Source of the DNA: Cercophora sp. LCS_1
Taxonomy: Eukaryota; Ascomycota; Sordariomycetes; Sordariales; Lasiosphaeriaceae
Assembly: GCA_036250225.1 (NCBI GenBank)
Contig: JAPZLL010000043.1
Span: forward strand, 186,001-250,000
DNA: 64,000 nt
Reading direction: 5' to 3'
Shown here: positions 10,008 through 22,200 of the stretch, piece by piece
How the letters are laid out: each line of letters opens with the position of its first letter
Numbering within the stretch: the stretch's first letter is position 1
Notes under the pieces: generated by a model
Seen by the model: the letters and a program-made list of their open reading frames with translations, nothing else
What the model was told of the DNA's origin: nothing
Database searches by the model: none
Made by a program: the position numbers and the translations under genes

Positions 10008-13000
10008 ATGCATCTGATAAAGCCGTCGTGGTTGAGCCATAGTGGTGAGCAGCGCATTGTGACGACTGTTTTTATCCTGGAAAACAAGGTGGCTAACTCT
10101 CGGTCGCGTTGCCTCAGGCGAACAGAAGGATTTCGAGGTTTACAGCTGCCATGTCTCGCCCGATGGCAAGAGATTGGCCTCGGCCGGTGGAGGTATGTAC
10201 CTACAGTGCCCATTGCCTGTGGTCCGTATTAGAATGCTGAGACAGCTTAGATGGCCACGTCCGCGTCTGGTCGACCGAGTCCATCTACAATGCAAACGAT
10301 CAAAGCTATACGAAGCCGCGACAGCTCTGCCACATGAGCCACCACCTCGGCACTATCCATTCCGTTCGATTCTCTCCCAACAATCGTTACCTCGCGTCCG
10401 GCGCCGACGACAAGATTATCTGCATCTATCATCTCGACAACAGCCCAGTCTCCCACACGGCATCCTTTGGTACGGACGCACGGTTCCGAGTGGCGGCATT
10501 AGAAACAAGATTGACTGACTGGCGGCATAGGGACTAACGAGCCACCCCCGGTGGAGAACTGGAAGACACACAAGCGCCTTGTTGGGCACGAGAACGACGT
10601 GCAAGACCTTGCATGGTCCTACGACAACTCGATCCTCGTGTCTGTCGGGCTAGACTCCAAGGTGGTGGTGTGGTCAGGGCACACGTTTGAAAAACTAAAA
10701 ACGTTATCAGTACATCAGAGCCATGTCAAGGGTATCACTTTTGATCCGGCCAACAAGTTCTTCGCGACAGCAAGTGACGATCGAACCATCAAGATTTTCC
10801 GCTTCACCCCGCCTCCTCCCAATGCCACGCAACATGACATGGTCAACAACTTCGTCCTCGAAACCACCATCAGCTCGCCGTTTAAAAGCTCCCCGCTCAC
10901 AACGTACTTTCGGAGATGTAGTTGGTCCCCGGATGGTAACCACATTGCTGCGGCTAACGCCGTGAATGGGCCTGTCAGCAGCGTTGCTATCATCGAACGT
11001 ACGAACTGGGACAGCGAGATCAACCTCATTGGCCACGAAGGGCCTACTGAAGTGTGCATGTTCTCTCCGCGTCTGTTCTACACCCAAAACCCTGGCGAGA
11101 ACCCCCAGGCCAACGGGCAAGGATCTTCGGGGCTTGTGACCGTCATTGCATCCGCTGGGCAGGATAAGACGCTGAGTATCTGGAACACCAATACTTCCAG
11201 GCCTCTCGTAATTCTCCAGGATATCGCCTCCAAGTCAATCTCGGATCTAGCATGGACACCAGACGGGCAGACGCTCTTTGCGTCGAGCCTCGACGGTAGC
11301 ATCGTTGCAGTCAAGTTCGAGACGGGCGAATTAGGCTGGGTTGCAAAGGCCGAGGAGAACGACAAAGCATTGCAGAAGTATGGTGGGTCACGAAAGGGCA
11401 TGGGGATTGCTGAGGACGTCGAAGGTCTTCATCTCGAAGAGCACAGCAAGGAGGGAGAGCTACGGGGCGCCGAGTCAAGGATGGGTGCACTGATGGGAGA
11501 TGCCCCCAATAAACCGGGACGCAAGAGCGAGGGTGCTGCGACGAATGGCGTCAAAACTGCGGCTAAGAATGGAGAGACGAACGGCGATGCTGAGCAGAGC
11601 AAAACAAGCACCCCAACGCCAGCCCTAGCCGAGGAAAGCGCTGATAAAACTGCGGAGCGGATTGCGGCTTTGAAATCCCGGGTTACAATAACAAAGGACG
11701 GAAAGAAAAGGGTTGCGCCATTGCTCGTTTCATCCTCAGGCACAGGCCAGTCATCATTACCACAATCACAGTTAGTAGGAGCCAACACAGCAAAGGCAGC
11801 GGTAAACGACGCGCCACAGACAATACTCGACTTGTCAAAGCCATTTGACGGGCTTCCCAAGGGCGGAATCGCAGCTCTGCTCTTGGGCAACAAGCGCAAG
11901 GCCGTGGTAGTTGACGGAGAAGATGAGGAGGAGCCAGCAAATAAGAAGACAGCAGGCGGCCCGGTGCCTATCCTTGTCAACGGCACCGATGGCCTTGAAC
12001 CGGCGCCCCTGGCAGCACCTGTTAATGGCGTTGTCCCGACTCCGGAGTTTCTCCGGCCAGCAGTTCTCAACCCATCAATATCCATAGCCCAGATTCGTCT
12101 GGCCGTTCCCAAGGTTCGCTCGCATATCCTTAGGCCGTTGGAACGCGGCATCCTTCAACCAGACACCTCACTCGAAGAAGCTTCCAAGACACCGGAAAAC
12201 ATCATTCTGGAGGCACGCAACCCCTCTACGCTCCGCGAGCCCAGCCGCATCATGGCTACCAAGCGTGGAACCATGCTGTGGCAAGACTTCTTGCCACGAG
12301 CCATCATCCTCGTAACTGGCAACAAGAACTTTTGGGCGGCGGCATGCGAAGACGGATCCATCCATACCTGGACACCAGCGGGCCGTCGGTTGATGAACGC
12401 GATCGTTCTCGAGTCCCAGCCGGTGATTCTTGAGTCACGAGAGAACTGGCTGCTCGTCATCACCGCCATCGGCATGTGCCACGTCTTCAACATCAAGACA
12501 ATGGCAGCAGCACATCCGCCCGTGTCGCTGGGGCCGGTGCTCGAAATCGCGACGCAATCACTTTCACAACACGGGACAACCCAAGCGCCGGGGGTGACGA
12601 GTGCTCACGTGAACAGCGTTGGAAACGTGGTTGTGACGCTGAGCAACGGAGACGGCTTCTTCTACAGCAGCGGCATGTATGCTTGGCAGCGCGTGTCGGA
12701 GGCGTGGTGGGCCGTGGGCAGCCAGTACTGGAATAGCAATGATAGCTCGGTTAGCGCGCTGCAGACTACGGCGGTGGGGCCCAAGGGCGACAAGAAGAAG
12801 GGTGAGAAGGATGCGTCCGTAGACATCTCGGCCGGCATTGTGCCGTTCCTCGAGAGGCATACTACGGCCGAGTTTCTGCTCAAGGGTCGGGCGTACACGC
12901 TGCAACGGCTTATCAAGGTGCTTATGGCTAAGGACGGCTTTGAGGGCTTCGAAAGCGGCGTGAGCATCGCGCACCTAGAGAACAGGATGGCGGGCGCGTT

Positions 13001-13405
13001 GGCACTTGGAGCCAAGGAGGAGTTTAGGTTGTATTTGTTTATGTATGCGAAGAGGATTGGCGCCGAGGGGCTGAGAAGCAAGGTCGAAGAGCTTCTCAAT
13101 GGGCTTCTTGGCGGCCTGTTGAAGGAGGGGCCGGTTGAGGCAAAGGAAGAAGGGCGGGGCTGGTACAGCAGGGGCGAGGAGTTGTGTGGGTGGGAGAGGA
13201 AAGAGCTTCTCAAGGGTGTGGTTTTGATCCTTGGTATGTCTCCCCCGCGACAAAAGCTGGAGGTGGTCAATGCTAACTTGGAATCACAGGCAAGTTCAGA
13301 GACCTACAGAGGTTGACAGTTCAGTATGCAAGGATCTTGGACATGACCTCGGGTGAGGACGAAGGCGCGAATGGGAGCGGCGATGGCATGGAGGTGGAGG
13401 AGTGA
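10008..13405 (+). CDS. HIR1: HIR1/HIRA histone chaperone subunit (WD40)
   Basis: Five exons, 10008-10044, 10118-10192, 10251-10469, 10531-13233 and 13290-13405, give 1049 residues; all junctions keep frame. The start MHLIKPSWLSHSGEQKDFE is the conserved HIR1/HIRA N-terminus. The first ~400 residues form WD40 repeats (HLGTIHSVRFSPNNRYLASG, GHENDVQDLAWSYD, HQSHVKGITFDPANKFFATA). Around residue 493 a basic stretch, TITKDGKKRVAPLLVS, matches the HIR B-domain that binds ASF1. From about residue 684 (GTMLWQDFLPRAIILVTGN) the C-terminal Hira domain follows. The HIR complex deposits H3-H4 independently of replication and represses histone genes in the nucleus. An acidic tail (GDGMEVEE) ends the protein. 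The identification is firm. Confidence 0.96.
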
Positions 13406-14958
13406 GTAGGTGGGTGGGTGGTGATGGTGTGCGATGGTGTTGTTCATTGATGGATGGGATGCGGAGAACAACGCCCGAGCAATCGGACTGCCCGGACACG
13501 GTGATTGGCCGGGTGTCGGGATGCACATGGACGAAATCATCAAGATTCCCTTATTCCCTTATTTGGGGGCGGTTGGACTGGGAGTTTTACGGCGAGCGCG
13601 GGGGTTTCTATCAATTTGTTTACTCGTACTCGGGCTTTTCGTTGGAAGAAGGGAATGTGCGTATGTGCTTGGCCGTACGTACATATGCGGCGGGGCGTGT
13701 GTTGTCTTTTGTACTGCCTGTATCACTATATAGGATTCGCCATGGAATAGGGCGGGGTTAAAATGAATGGAAATGGGTTTGTGTGGGTAAGGCAGGGAGG
13801 TCCTATGATCGACGTGGTGGTGCTGGATTCCATTTCCCGGTGCGTTGGGACGGACGGTGACCAGTGGGCCCGCAGCAAACGGGGACACCAAACATTCTGG
13901 GCTGCAGCAGCTGGGGTTACACAAGCGGCGGCGAGAACGGGCCGTGGTTGGCCGGCTGGACCAAGGCTACCTTGAAGGCCGTGTGGACTGGACTCGGGAT
14001 GCTACCTACTGGGAAAGGGCTACTGGGCCGGGGGGGTCAGCTGCGATCTGACGCATGTGTACTGTGCAGGCTGCAGCACGCGGCGGCACTGCATGCGGGC
14101 AGTATAAGTGTTCCATACAAACACCATTTCGGCGCATTTTGGCATTCCGGGCAACCAAGACCGCGCGGGCCAGACAAAAGACACCGTCGCCCTCCTCTCG
14201 GCTCGAGTCCGAGAGAGAAGAGAGCCAGCCGTTGGCCAGATTCCCTCGACAGCGACGGTTGACCGATGCCGCTCCAAATTCGCGGGGCACCTAGTGAATC
14301 AGGCGCCTTGCCGGTGCTCGGAAAGGCAGGCGCGGCCCAGTGAGCGAGTGGGTTGAGCTGAGGACATGGAGGACCATGTGCGAATTTCTCTCCCCAGCTT
14401 GAGTGTGTGTCCATGTTCCGGGTCTGTGCGACACACAAAGGTCGGGTGTCATGTGTGCGGGCGAGGCGTTTCCCCCCAGGCCAGCAGGCCAGGCAGGCCG
14501 AGACCCTCCTGTTGTCTCCATGTCTCTTTTTCTGTGTGCCTTTTTTTCACCTTATCTGAAGCGAAGTGTCTCGCGCCCTCTTTTGATGGGCCGGGTGCCC
14601 AACATGAGATGAGGTGGATGGGCCGCCCCTTCTATCATGCTGGAGGCTGTTTGCTCCCCTCTCTCTCTCTCAACATTCCTCTCCCTCTTTTGTTATCATC
14701 TCCAAACTATCGAGCCTTTTAGGTTCTTCACCCGTTCACCGTCATCACGAGCCCCAGCCACTGCCGTCAGTAAAATCCGATACCCGGAACTTTATCTGGT
14801 TCTCGTCCGGATAGGCTCTACCCGAGGTGGAGAGAAAGGAAATTGTCCCGGCGAGTTGCAAAAATATCAGGGACGGGTTGCCCCCCCCCCCCCTTTTCTC
14901 GCCCCGTTGATCGACTGCCTCAGTTGTTTATCCCCGTCGAGCAACACCTGTCGCCGCC
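13406..14958. other. Intergenic, 1.55 kb
   Basis: This lies between HIR1 and the next plus-strand gene. The stretch 14500-14950 is strongly C/T-rich, including CTCTCTCTC near 14660 and a 13-bp C run at 14881-14893, which looks like the core promoter and leader of the downstream gene. No gene is supported in the rest. Confidence 0.5.
14881..14893. repeat. C13 homopolymer
   Basis: A run of 13 cytosines lies 65 bp upstream of the ATG at 14959. It probably falls in the leader or core promoter and is a likely site of length variation and sequencing error. Confidence 0.85.
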
Positions 14959-16498
14959 ATGAACTCGGTCGTCTCAGGAAAACACACGCTTGTGCTCAAG
15001 CTCAAGGCCTGGCACTACGCCAACCCGGCCCGGCAGACACAGTATAATGCCGGATTCGCCAAGTTTGTCGACAAGAAGCTGGTTCAGGTCCAGAGGCAAA
15101 ATGGTCGGGATGTCAAGTGGAAGGTTGAGCCTGATCAGACACAGCTCGCCGTTGCGTACCAACAGCATGCCAACAAGTCGTTTATGCCCCTGGAGGTATA
15201 TCAGTTTTCTGGGTACCTATTGGGTGTAAACATGAGCTGATAGCAAGTGTTGTCCAGATGACCTTCTCCCTCGTCTCCTCCAAGACGCAAAAGACCAACT
15301 TTGCGCTCTTTGATGAGCTCTTTGGCAACATCTCTCGAATCCTTAAGGACAAGAAGCTGCGGGTTGTGCTGGATGCGGAAAAGACAACTCTGATCTGCTG
15401 GTCTCTGTATGACCGCAACAAGCCGAACCAACCCAAGCTGTCTCGGTTTGTTGATCGCCCCCTTTCCTATCCCCCTGGAAACTAATGCTACAAAGCTGGG
15501 TTCTCCCTGTGCCGGAGAAGCCCATCTTCTTCCCTGCTGAGCACATTGAGCAGGTGCTCTACAACGTAAGCTCTTACCCCTATTATTCATCCAGACAAGG
15601 CAACTGAACCTTCAGCTCGTCTCCATCAAACTGCGCCAGATCGATTCCTCCCACACTCCCTGCGCCCCATCTTCCGTCCTCTCCTGCATCGAGGCTCAGC
15701 TCTTCCGACAGAAGGAAGCCTTTGTCCTCCTCTCCTCCCACCTGGCCGACCTCGAATCCTGCACAGCCGCCGCCTCGATCCCCGCCCTCATCGAGAACAA
15801 CATTGCCACGCTCGAGTCGATTGACTCTGCCCTCTCCACACTCGTATCCCTCCTCGACAACCACATTGGCCGTCACCCTTCGCCCAAGGCCAAGTTCCGC
15901 TTCGTTCGGAGGCTCATCTCGTTCATTCGCGGCCCCATGGCTACGATTGCTATTGACGACGCCAACGTCGAGGCTGCCAAACGCAAGGGTTCGTCCGCCC
16001 TTCTCCCGCTCCCTCTAATATCCATAGCATATGCTAATAACGAATCCAACAGCCCGCACCGAACTCCAAACCTTCCAACGCATCTCACCCATCCTCGCTG
16101 CCCACATACGTCTTCGCGACTCTTCCCGCCGTGCTGAGCTGCAGCGCGTGTGCGACGCGGCCCGCAACGGACCAGAAAAGACGGAGATGCCCGAGAAGCT
16201 GGCGCTGTCACCTGCATGCCTGCGTGATCGGGACACGGCCATTGCGCAGCTGAAGAGAGTGAGAAAGCACTACGAGGATACACATGCAAAGGTTGTGGCC
16301 GAGGTAGAGGCGTTGAACAAGCTGGTGGGCGCCGAGCTGGCCAAGAAGGGCAAGGAAGTGTGGAATATCAGGGGCAAGCTGGGACGGTTTGGGAGGAGAA
16401 AGACGCCCAAGATTGGCAAATTGTGCGTTGTTGAGGAGAAGGAGCCGCGGAGTAGCGAGGAGAGTGTTTGGGGGGAGAACGAAAAGCTAGGATGGTGA
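14959..16498 (+). CDS. Conserved-looking protein of unknown function, 437 residues
   Basis: Five exons, 14959-15195, 15258-15445, 15496-15565, 15616-15988 and 16053-16498, join in frame. The ATG sits in a strong context (CGCCGCCATG). I do not recognise the family. There is no signal peptide or membrane segment. The N-terminal 190 residues read like a compact mixed alpha/beta domain (HTLVLKLKAWHYANP, MTFSLVSSKTQKTNFALF, VVLDAEKTTLICWSLYD), followed by LPVPEKPIFFPAEH. The middle and C-terminal parts are helical with Leu heptads (LLSSHLADLESCTA, RDTAIAQLKRVRKHYEDTHAK) and probably coiled coil, ending in a basic then acidic tail. The four introns of about 50-65 nt and the unbroken frame make the gene certain. 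It follows HIR1 in tandem. Confidence 0.8.
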
Positions 16499-17068
16499 AG
16501 ATGAAAGTGACAAATACCCGGGAACGGCAAGGTGTTGCGTAACACGGGAAAACTCGATGGCGAGTGAAGGAGGTGGACAGTAACGAAATCTCCCCCCTAT
16601 TTTGGTGAATTTTGACAGCCTTTTTTTTTTCTTGGGATGTCAACTGGAGCATGGGGTCAGGATACCCTCCAGTCGGGGTTGCTGGGCTCCCTGGTTCCGA
16701 ATCTATTTTATTTCTTGGGGAATAAGCATTCCGTGGCATATTTGGATCTCCTTTGTCTCGACAGGCAGAAATGAGGCTTCATGTTGAGTTTCGGGCCAAA
16801 TACCTATCAGTTGGAATTAGTGGATATGAACTAATGAATGATATCTCCCACCGTTGAGCAAGCCCTCGGTCGATACGATGAGGTGGCTGACCTAGCTACA
16901 TAGCGTTTGACGTTTACTCTTTTGTGTATCTCCGCCGTCCCCAACGTCGCCTCAACATTCCCGGTGAGATAACGGACGGGCTTTTCCAGATGAACACCAA
17001 ACGGCTTTCATGTGGCTGTCTCTTTTTTTCCCTCCTTCACCATCTTTTGAGGATCGGCAACCACCAAG
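16499..17068. other. Intergenic, 570 bp
   Basis: This is the 3' flank of the unknown gene and the promoter of the acid phosphatase. It has a T10 run near 16621 and a pyrimidine-rich patch just before the phosphatase ATG. Nothing else is supported. Confidence 0.5.
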
Positions 17069-18585
17069 ATGAGAGTCCTACCCCTACTCGTGCTGAGCAC
17101 CGCCGGCGTCAACGCCATCCGTGGCCACCCCGACACATACCACACAACCAAATACCAGCCTGAGGGCCCCTACCCTTCCCTCGCCGAGATCTACGCCGCC
17201 CGTGACACGGCGCCCTCATCCTCGCCAACCTCCAACGTCCAGGGCGTAGCATTTGACCGCATCGTGCACATCTGGCTCGAGAACATCGACTATGACGACG
17301 CGGCCAACAACCAGGACATGCAATGGATTGCCAACCAGGGCCTCCTGCTGACCAACTACTGGGCCGTCACTCATCCATCGCAACCCAACTACGCTGCCAC
17401 CGTGGCGGGCGACTACTTTGGCATGGACCACGACGATCTGGTTGCGTTCCCCGAGAATATCTCGACGATTGTGGATTTGTTGGATACGAAACACATCTCG
17501 TGGGGCGAGTACCAGGAGAATATGCCGTATGCCGGGTTTCAGGGCATGAACTTCTCGAATCGAGAGACGGGAGCGTCGGATTATGTTAGGAAACATAACC
17601 CGTTGATGTTGTTTGATAGCGTGGCGCTGAATGAGACGAGACGGAGCCAGATTAAGAACTTTACGGCGTTTTATGAGGATTTGAGGAGGGAGAGGTTGCC
17701 GCAGTGGAGTTTCATTACGCCGAATATGGTGAGTTCCTCCCCTTTTCCCTTTGGCTCTCCTTTTTTCTCCTTTTTCCCCCGCCCTTGTACCCCTTTTGGA
17801 GAACGGTCCTGACCAACGACGGGACCTAGACAAACGACGCCCACGACACAAACCTCACCTTCTCCGCGCGTTGGACCCGCAACTTCCTCACCCCTTTATT
17901 GCAAAACCCCCACTTCACCAGAGACACCCTCATTGTCCTCTCCTTTGACGAATCCGACCGCTATGATGTCCAGAACCGCGTCTTCACTGTCCTCCTAGGC
18001 GACGCCATCCCCCCTGCCCTGCGCGGCAAAACCGATTCCACCTTTTACACGCACTACTCCGGTATATCCACTGTATCCTTCAACTGGGGTCTTGGGTCCC
18101 TTGGTAGATGGGACTGCCAAGCTGAGCCTTTTGCACTTGTTCGTCAAAAGTACGAACGGGGCTATCTACGAAGGGACTACGGCCCTCAGCCGGGGGATGG
18201 GTATAACATCGACGCGAATCTGCTGTGGTATAACCAGAGCTATGCTGGCCCTGTGAGCGAGAATATGACCACCACTTTGTGGCCCGTTCCGGAGACAAGG
18301 TACGAGTGTGTTGGTGGCCCGGTGCTGGATAGTATCAAGAAGGTTTGGGGGACGGATGGCGGGAGTTATTGGTATGGGAGTCGGTTGGAGCCCGATGGTG
18401 GGTTAGAGTTGGAGCAGGAGGCAGGGGAGGAGAGGGATGCAAGGGCGTGGTTGGCGATGTGTTTCGGGGGAAGAGGAAGGGGCTCATATGTTGGTAACAC
18501 CTGTGGGGAGAGGCCGACGACAAAATATTTCCCCGTCAAGAGGTTGGTTCCTACCGAGGAGAGGGTTTGGAGGGAGTGGAAGTAG
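17069..18585 (+). CDS. Secreted acid phosphatase (phosphoesterase family)
   Basis: Two exons, 17069-17728 and 17830-18585, with a phase-0 intron, give 471 residues. The N-terminus MRVLPLLVLSTAGVNA is a signal peptide of about 16 residues. The body has the hallmarks of the PF04185 phosphoesterase/acid phosphatase family: FDRIVHIWLENIDYDDA, the HPSQPNYAATVAGDYFG block, SFITPNM-TNDAHD, and VLSFDESD with acidic metal ligands. Filamentous fungal relatives are extracellular, often phosphate-repressible, acid phosphatases that release inorganic phosphate from organic esters. Several NxS/T sites (NIS, NFS, NET, NFT, NLT, NQS, NMT) fit a glycosylated secreted protein. The last 80 residues after VLDSIKKVWG are unlike what I know of the core family and may be a lineage extension. 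The start is the only ATG that gives a signal peptide. Confidence 0.9.
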
Positions 18586-18839
18586 GGGTATGGTCAGAGG
18601 TTGGGAGGCGAGTAAGGAGCTACCTTTGCAGTCCGAGGGAGTCACCACCATCTGGCTGGAGAGCATCCATTGCCAGCCAACGCAGTCCCAACCAGGAACT
18701 CAAACCAAGACAGTTCCGCTCATCCTCACATCAACCGCTTTCATTTGACCCAACAAGTCAGCCTCATTCCATACCGTCGTCCACCATTGCCAACCAAGCA
18801 CCAACCAAGAACCGAGAACCCACCCCCAAGCCTTTCAAG

Positions 18840-19268
18840 ATGCCTAATTTGAACCCATCCAAGAAAGCCCCCGTGCTGCCCAACATCGACAATGGCGAGG
18901 GGCCGTCCCAGCCATCTGAAAGACAAATGATTCCCCAAAAGCTCAGACTTCGAAAGACCCCACAGCTGCCCGACCCGGACGGCGAAAGGCCCATCTACTG
19001 CCATCGCTGCCTTTTACATGTTACGCGTACTTTGCGTACTAGTCCTGGCGCCCCCCGACCCAAATGCCGCAACAACGAAAGGGGTGGCTGCCGAATGAAA
19101 TGCAGGTTCTGCGAGGAGGAGGATTTCAAATGTGAAACGGGGAAGGAAATAGTACACCAGGGAGTGTTCGCATATGCCGAGATCGTTGAGGCAATAAGGG
19201 ACATTCAAACACAACTCGAAGGCGGGGACGGCATGCCTAGCAACTCTCAAGAGCAGGGATCCGGATAG
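18840..19268 (+). CDS. Small Cys-rich (zinc-finger-like) protein, unknown function
   Basis: Single exon of 142 residues starting 255 bp after the acid phosphatase stop. The N-terminal 50 residues are Pro-rich and polar. Residues about 55-103 hold seven cysteines and a histidine in the pattern YCHRC, then KCRNNERGGC, KCRFC and FKC, which suggests one or two structural zinc sites. The C-terminus (YAEIVEAIRDIQTQLE) is a predicted helix. I do not recognise a named family, though small fungal proteins with paired CxxC motifs of this kind are common. There is no signal peptide. The open frame continues upstream without a stop through the 3' flank of the phosphatase, so the start is chosen as the ATG nearest the Cys module. 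Gene reality is likely but not certain. Confidence 0.6.
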   Translation: MPNLNPSKKAPVLPNIDNGEGPSQPSERQMIPQKLRLRKTPQLPDPDGERPIYCHRCLLHVTRTLRTSPGAPRPKCRNNERGGCRMKCRFCEEEDFKCETGKEIVHQGVFAYAEIVEAIRDIQTQLEGGDGMPSNSQEQGSG

Positions 19269-22200
19269 GTACAAGAGGAGAAGAACAAGTGAGCGCGTCT
19301 TGGGGCTGGGGACAAAGCGGTTGGGGGATATGACTGGATCGGCAGGTTACTGGAGCGTTTGTTTCGATATATATGGATGGTTAGCGGGCATGTGACTAGT
19401 TCCATTGCTTACTGGGCGGCAATACGGACTGTCAACGAAGCACCGTGTCTCGTTCCTTGTGCTTGGGTGTCGCCATTCCTTGACCAGTGCCGTATCACTT
19501 TCCTTTCCAGAGGCTGCCAACATAATTCCACAGGGCTTTGAATCTGTGTCAAGGCATGGTAAATTATCTCCGAGGAGTGTCGATTTCTTGCGTAGGAGTT
19601 GAGGGTATTACCCTGTGCCTTGGGGAAAATCCAAAGGCTTGCGGGTAGGTGAAATTTCTGATGGGCACAGCGGCGTTAGAGTGACTCACCAAGTCCCTGA
19701 CAAAATAAACCGCGCACCGAAAACTCAACATTGGCGGGCGGTTTTCAAGGACATGGGGGCTTACTTGATAGTCCGAGGGATTACACAAAATCTCAAAGGC
19801 CTTGGAATATTATTTTCAGCATTGACGATAGCATCTTCCTGTCTGATGAAAACTGGTCATGCTTGTCAATGTCAGAAGGGAGGAGGCCTCGGCTGGGTGA
19901 AGGAAGAAGGCGCCCCTGGTAGCCAGTAAGTCAAAGCCACCACGGCTTCGTGGCCTGGATCCTACAGATGGATCTATAAAGATACGGCTCTCTGGCAGAG
20001 CCAGAGAACCAGAATCAAGCAATACAATCACGTTGCAGCCCTCAATGAGCAGTGCAGTGTTTCTAACAGTTAAGGCCATTCAAAGTGACATATTCAACGC
20101 CACATTTCACATTCTAATTATTGCTATGTGGTCCTTGCCAGAGAGTCCGCCTTGAGTCCACATTGGTGGCATTGCTTTGAAAAAGGGACTAGGCCTGGGA
20201 GTCGGACTCTTTCGTCACACCACTTGGCATGGAGCATGCTGTTTCTACCTCGTTTCTTGAAGTGTCAAGGCAATCACATGCCCAAGTTTGGCCTGAGAAG
20301 GTGCTTCCCGATGTCATTCATTGCTCTCCACACCAACTTGAATTTCTACACCTGGTCTCACAAAATCGGATCACTGCATATTGTTGGTCACACCACTCAG
20401 ATATCCAAGACGAGGAACGGTACATCCACCCAAGCCATCAAAGGCTGGAAACCCCACAAACAAGATCGTTCCCCTGGACGGTCCACTCATCGCTTGTGGA
20501 ACCTGCGATAAGAAGAACCTTTTTGCCACAGCCTCACCTTCCCTGTTGAATTCTGTCCCACGTTACCAGGTCTCATCCGCACTTCAAGGGCACAAACTCG
20601 GAAGAGGCTGGTCCCGGGATTTCAATTCGTCATCAATATTAAATATTGAAAAAAAAAAGAGAAAGGAAACCTGCGGACCCCACCACCGTTGCATCGGACA
20701 GAAAAGAAATCACAAAAAAAGCAACAGAGGCGCTGCGAGCAGTTGGTCCGAGCTTCCCACAGCTGACTGCCGAAAACCGGAGTAAACCCTGGCAAGCGCG
20801 ATGCCAAGTCTCGTGGACGAAATGAGCTGTCAGCTTTTCCAGACGAGCCTTGGGGGACGTTGTGTCTTTTCCTTTTTTCGAGTTCAATTGGGACTTGTAA
20901 CGGGCCAGAAGCCCAACTCGTCACCTTGGCTCTTTCTGTTTTGGGGGACTCGACTGTAACGACACGCCATCGCGTGTCTCGAAATGAACCGCCTCTGTCT
21001 GTGCGGCAACTGGCACTGTGACCCTTTGCGGACAACACGCGCCTGGTGGCCTCACCCCCTCACCCGACAGGCGGACGTGCTGCGTAAGGCGTGGGCGTGA
21101 CAAGGCAGGCGAGGCATGATCCGATCTCTAAATCTCGTCTGCTGGGCCTGCATCGCCCTGACGTTATCTTTCTCGCTCGCATCGCTCACTCGCTCATCCA
21201 TGTGATTGATTGCCTGCATCCAAGCGACGCCGTCTGCAGTGGGCGATGTGGGAATAAGGTGTGGTACACGGCCGCATCTTGGATACACTAACGAACGTTT
21301 GACAGCTTTGACAACAAAAGCCGCTGCGCAACGGGCAACGGGCAACGGGCCTGCCGGTGTGGTGTGCAAGGTTCACGCATCGGGAAAACGGCCGTTGCAA
21401 CTTGCTGACTGGAGACCAGTTGCAGCTCTCTGGCCCAGACCGCAGACGCGAGGTCGACAACTGACAAGTTGCTCGTTCCAGCACCAGGGCCAAACCAGAA
21501 GCGGATTGTCGCGGCACCAAAACGGGACGAGAAAACGACGTGAGGGCAGAAGGAAGTGGCAAAACGCGCCCGTCGCAGCAAGCGCGGCCTCTGAGCGCAC
21601 GCCGTTGAGCCCTCGATGTCACGGCGGCACACACACACACGCTAGCACGCGGAAATTTGGGAATAACCGTTCTCGCGTCTCGCCCTCCATCGTCTTTGCG
21701 ACGACTTGGTGTCATGCGGCCCCGCCTGCAACCCGAAAGAGCTCTGTTCGCTATCAGACCCCCAGACCAAACCGAGGACTCAGCACCGACCTCGCCACTC
21801 CTCACCTCACGGGGCCGCCAGGAATGGTGGGAATGGATGGGGATGCCCTGGGATGGGGGAAGGAGGGCGCGGCGGAGAGGGGAAGCGACCAGAGAGCGGC
21901 GTCCCGTTGTCGTGGCCTCATCTTCTCCGCACCCCAATTGCCCAATCACCCAGGTCACAGCGGCTTCCCCTCGCCATCGGTGAACGATGTGCATTCGGAC
22001 GCCCGCAACGACTTTATGTCCTTTCATCTAGCCGTCCATGCCTCGGAGGGCCCTTCCCTCGAGCAACCTGGCAGGTCTGCAACAGGCGTCCTTGGTGTGC
22101 TAATTTTACACGGCTGCGAGCCCAACAGCAGGAGCTGGGTAGCTGGCGACGATGCTGGCTGTCTGTCTGTCTGTCCCCTCTTCCCTTCGACGGGACTGCG

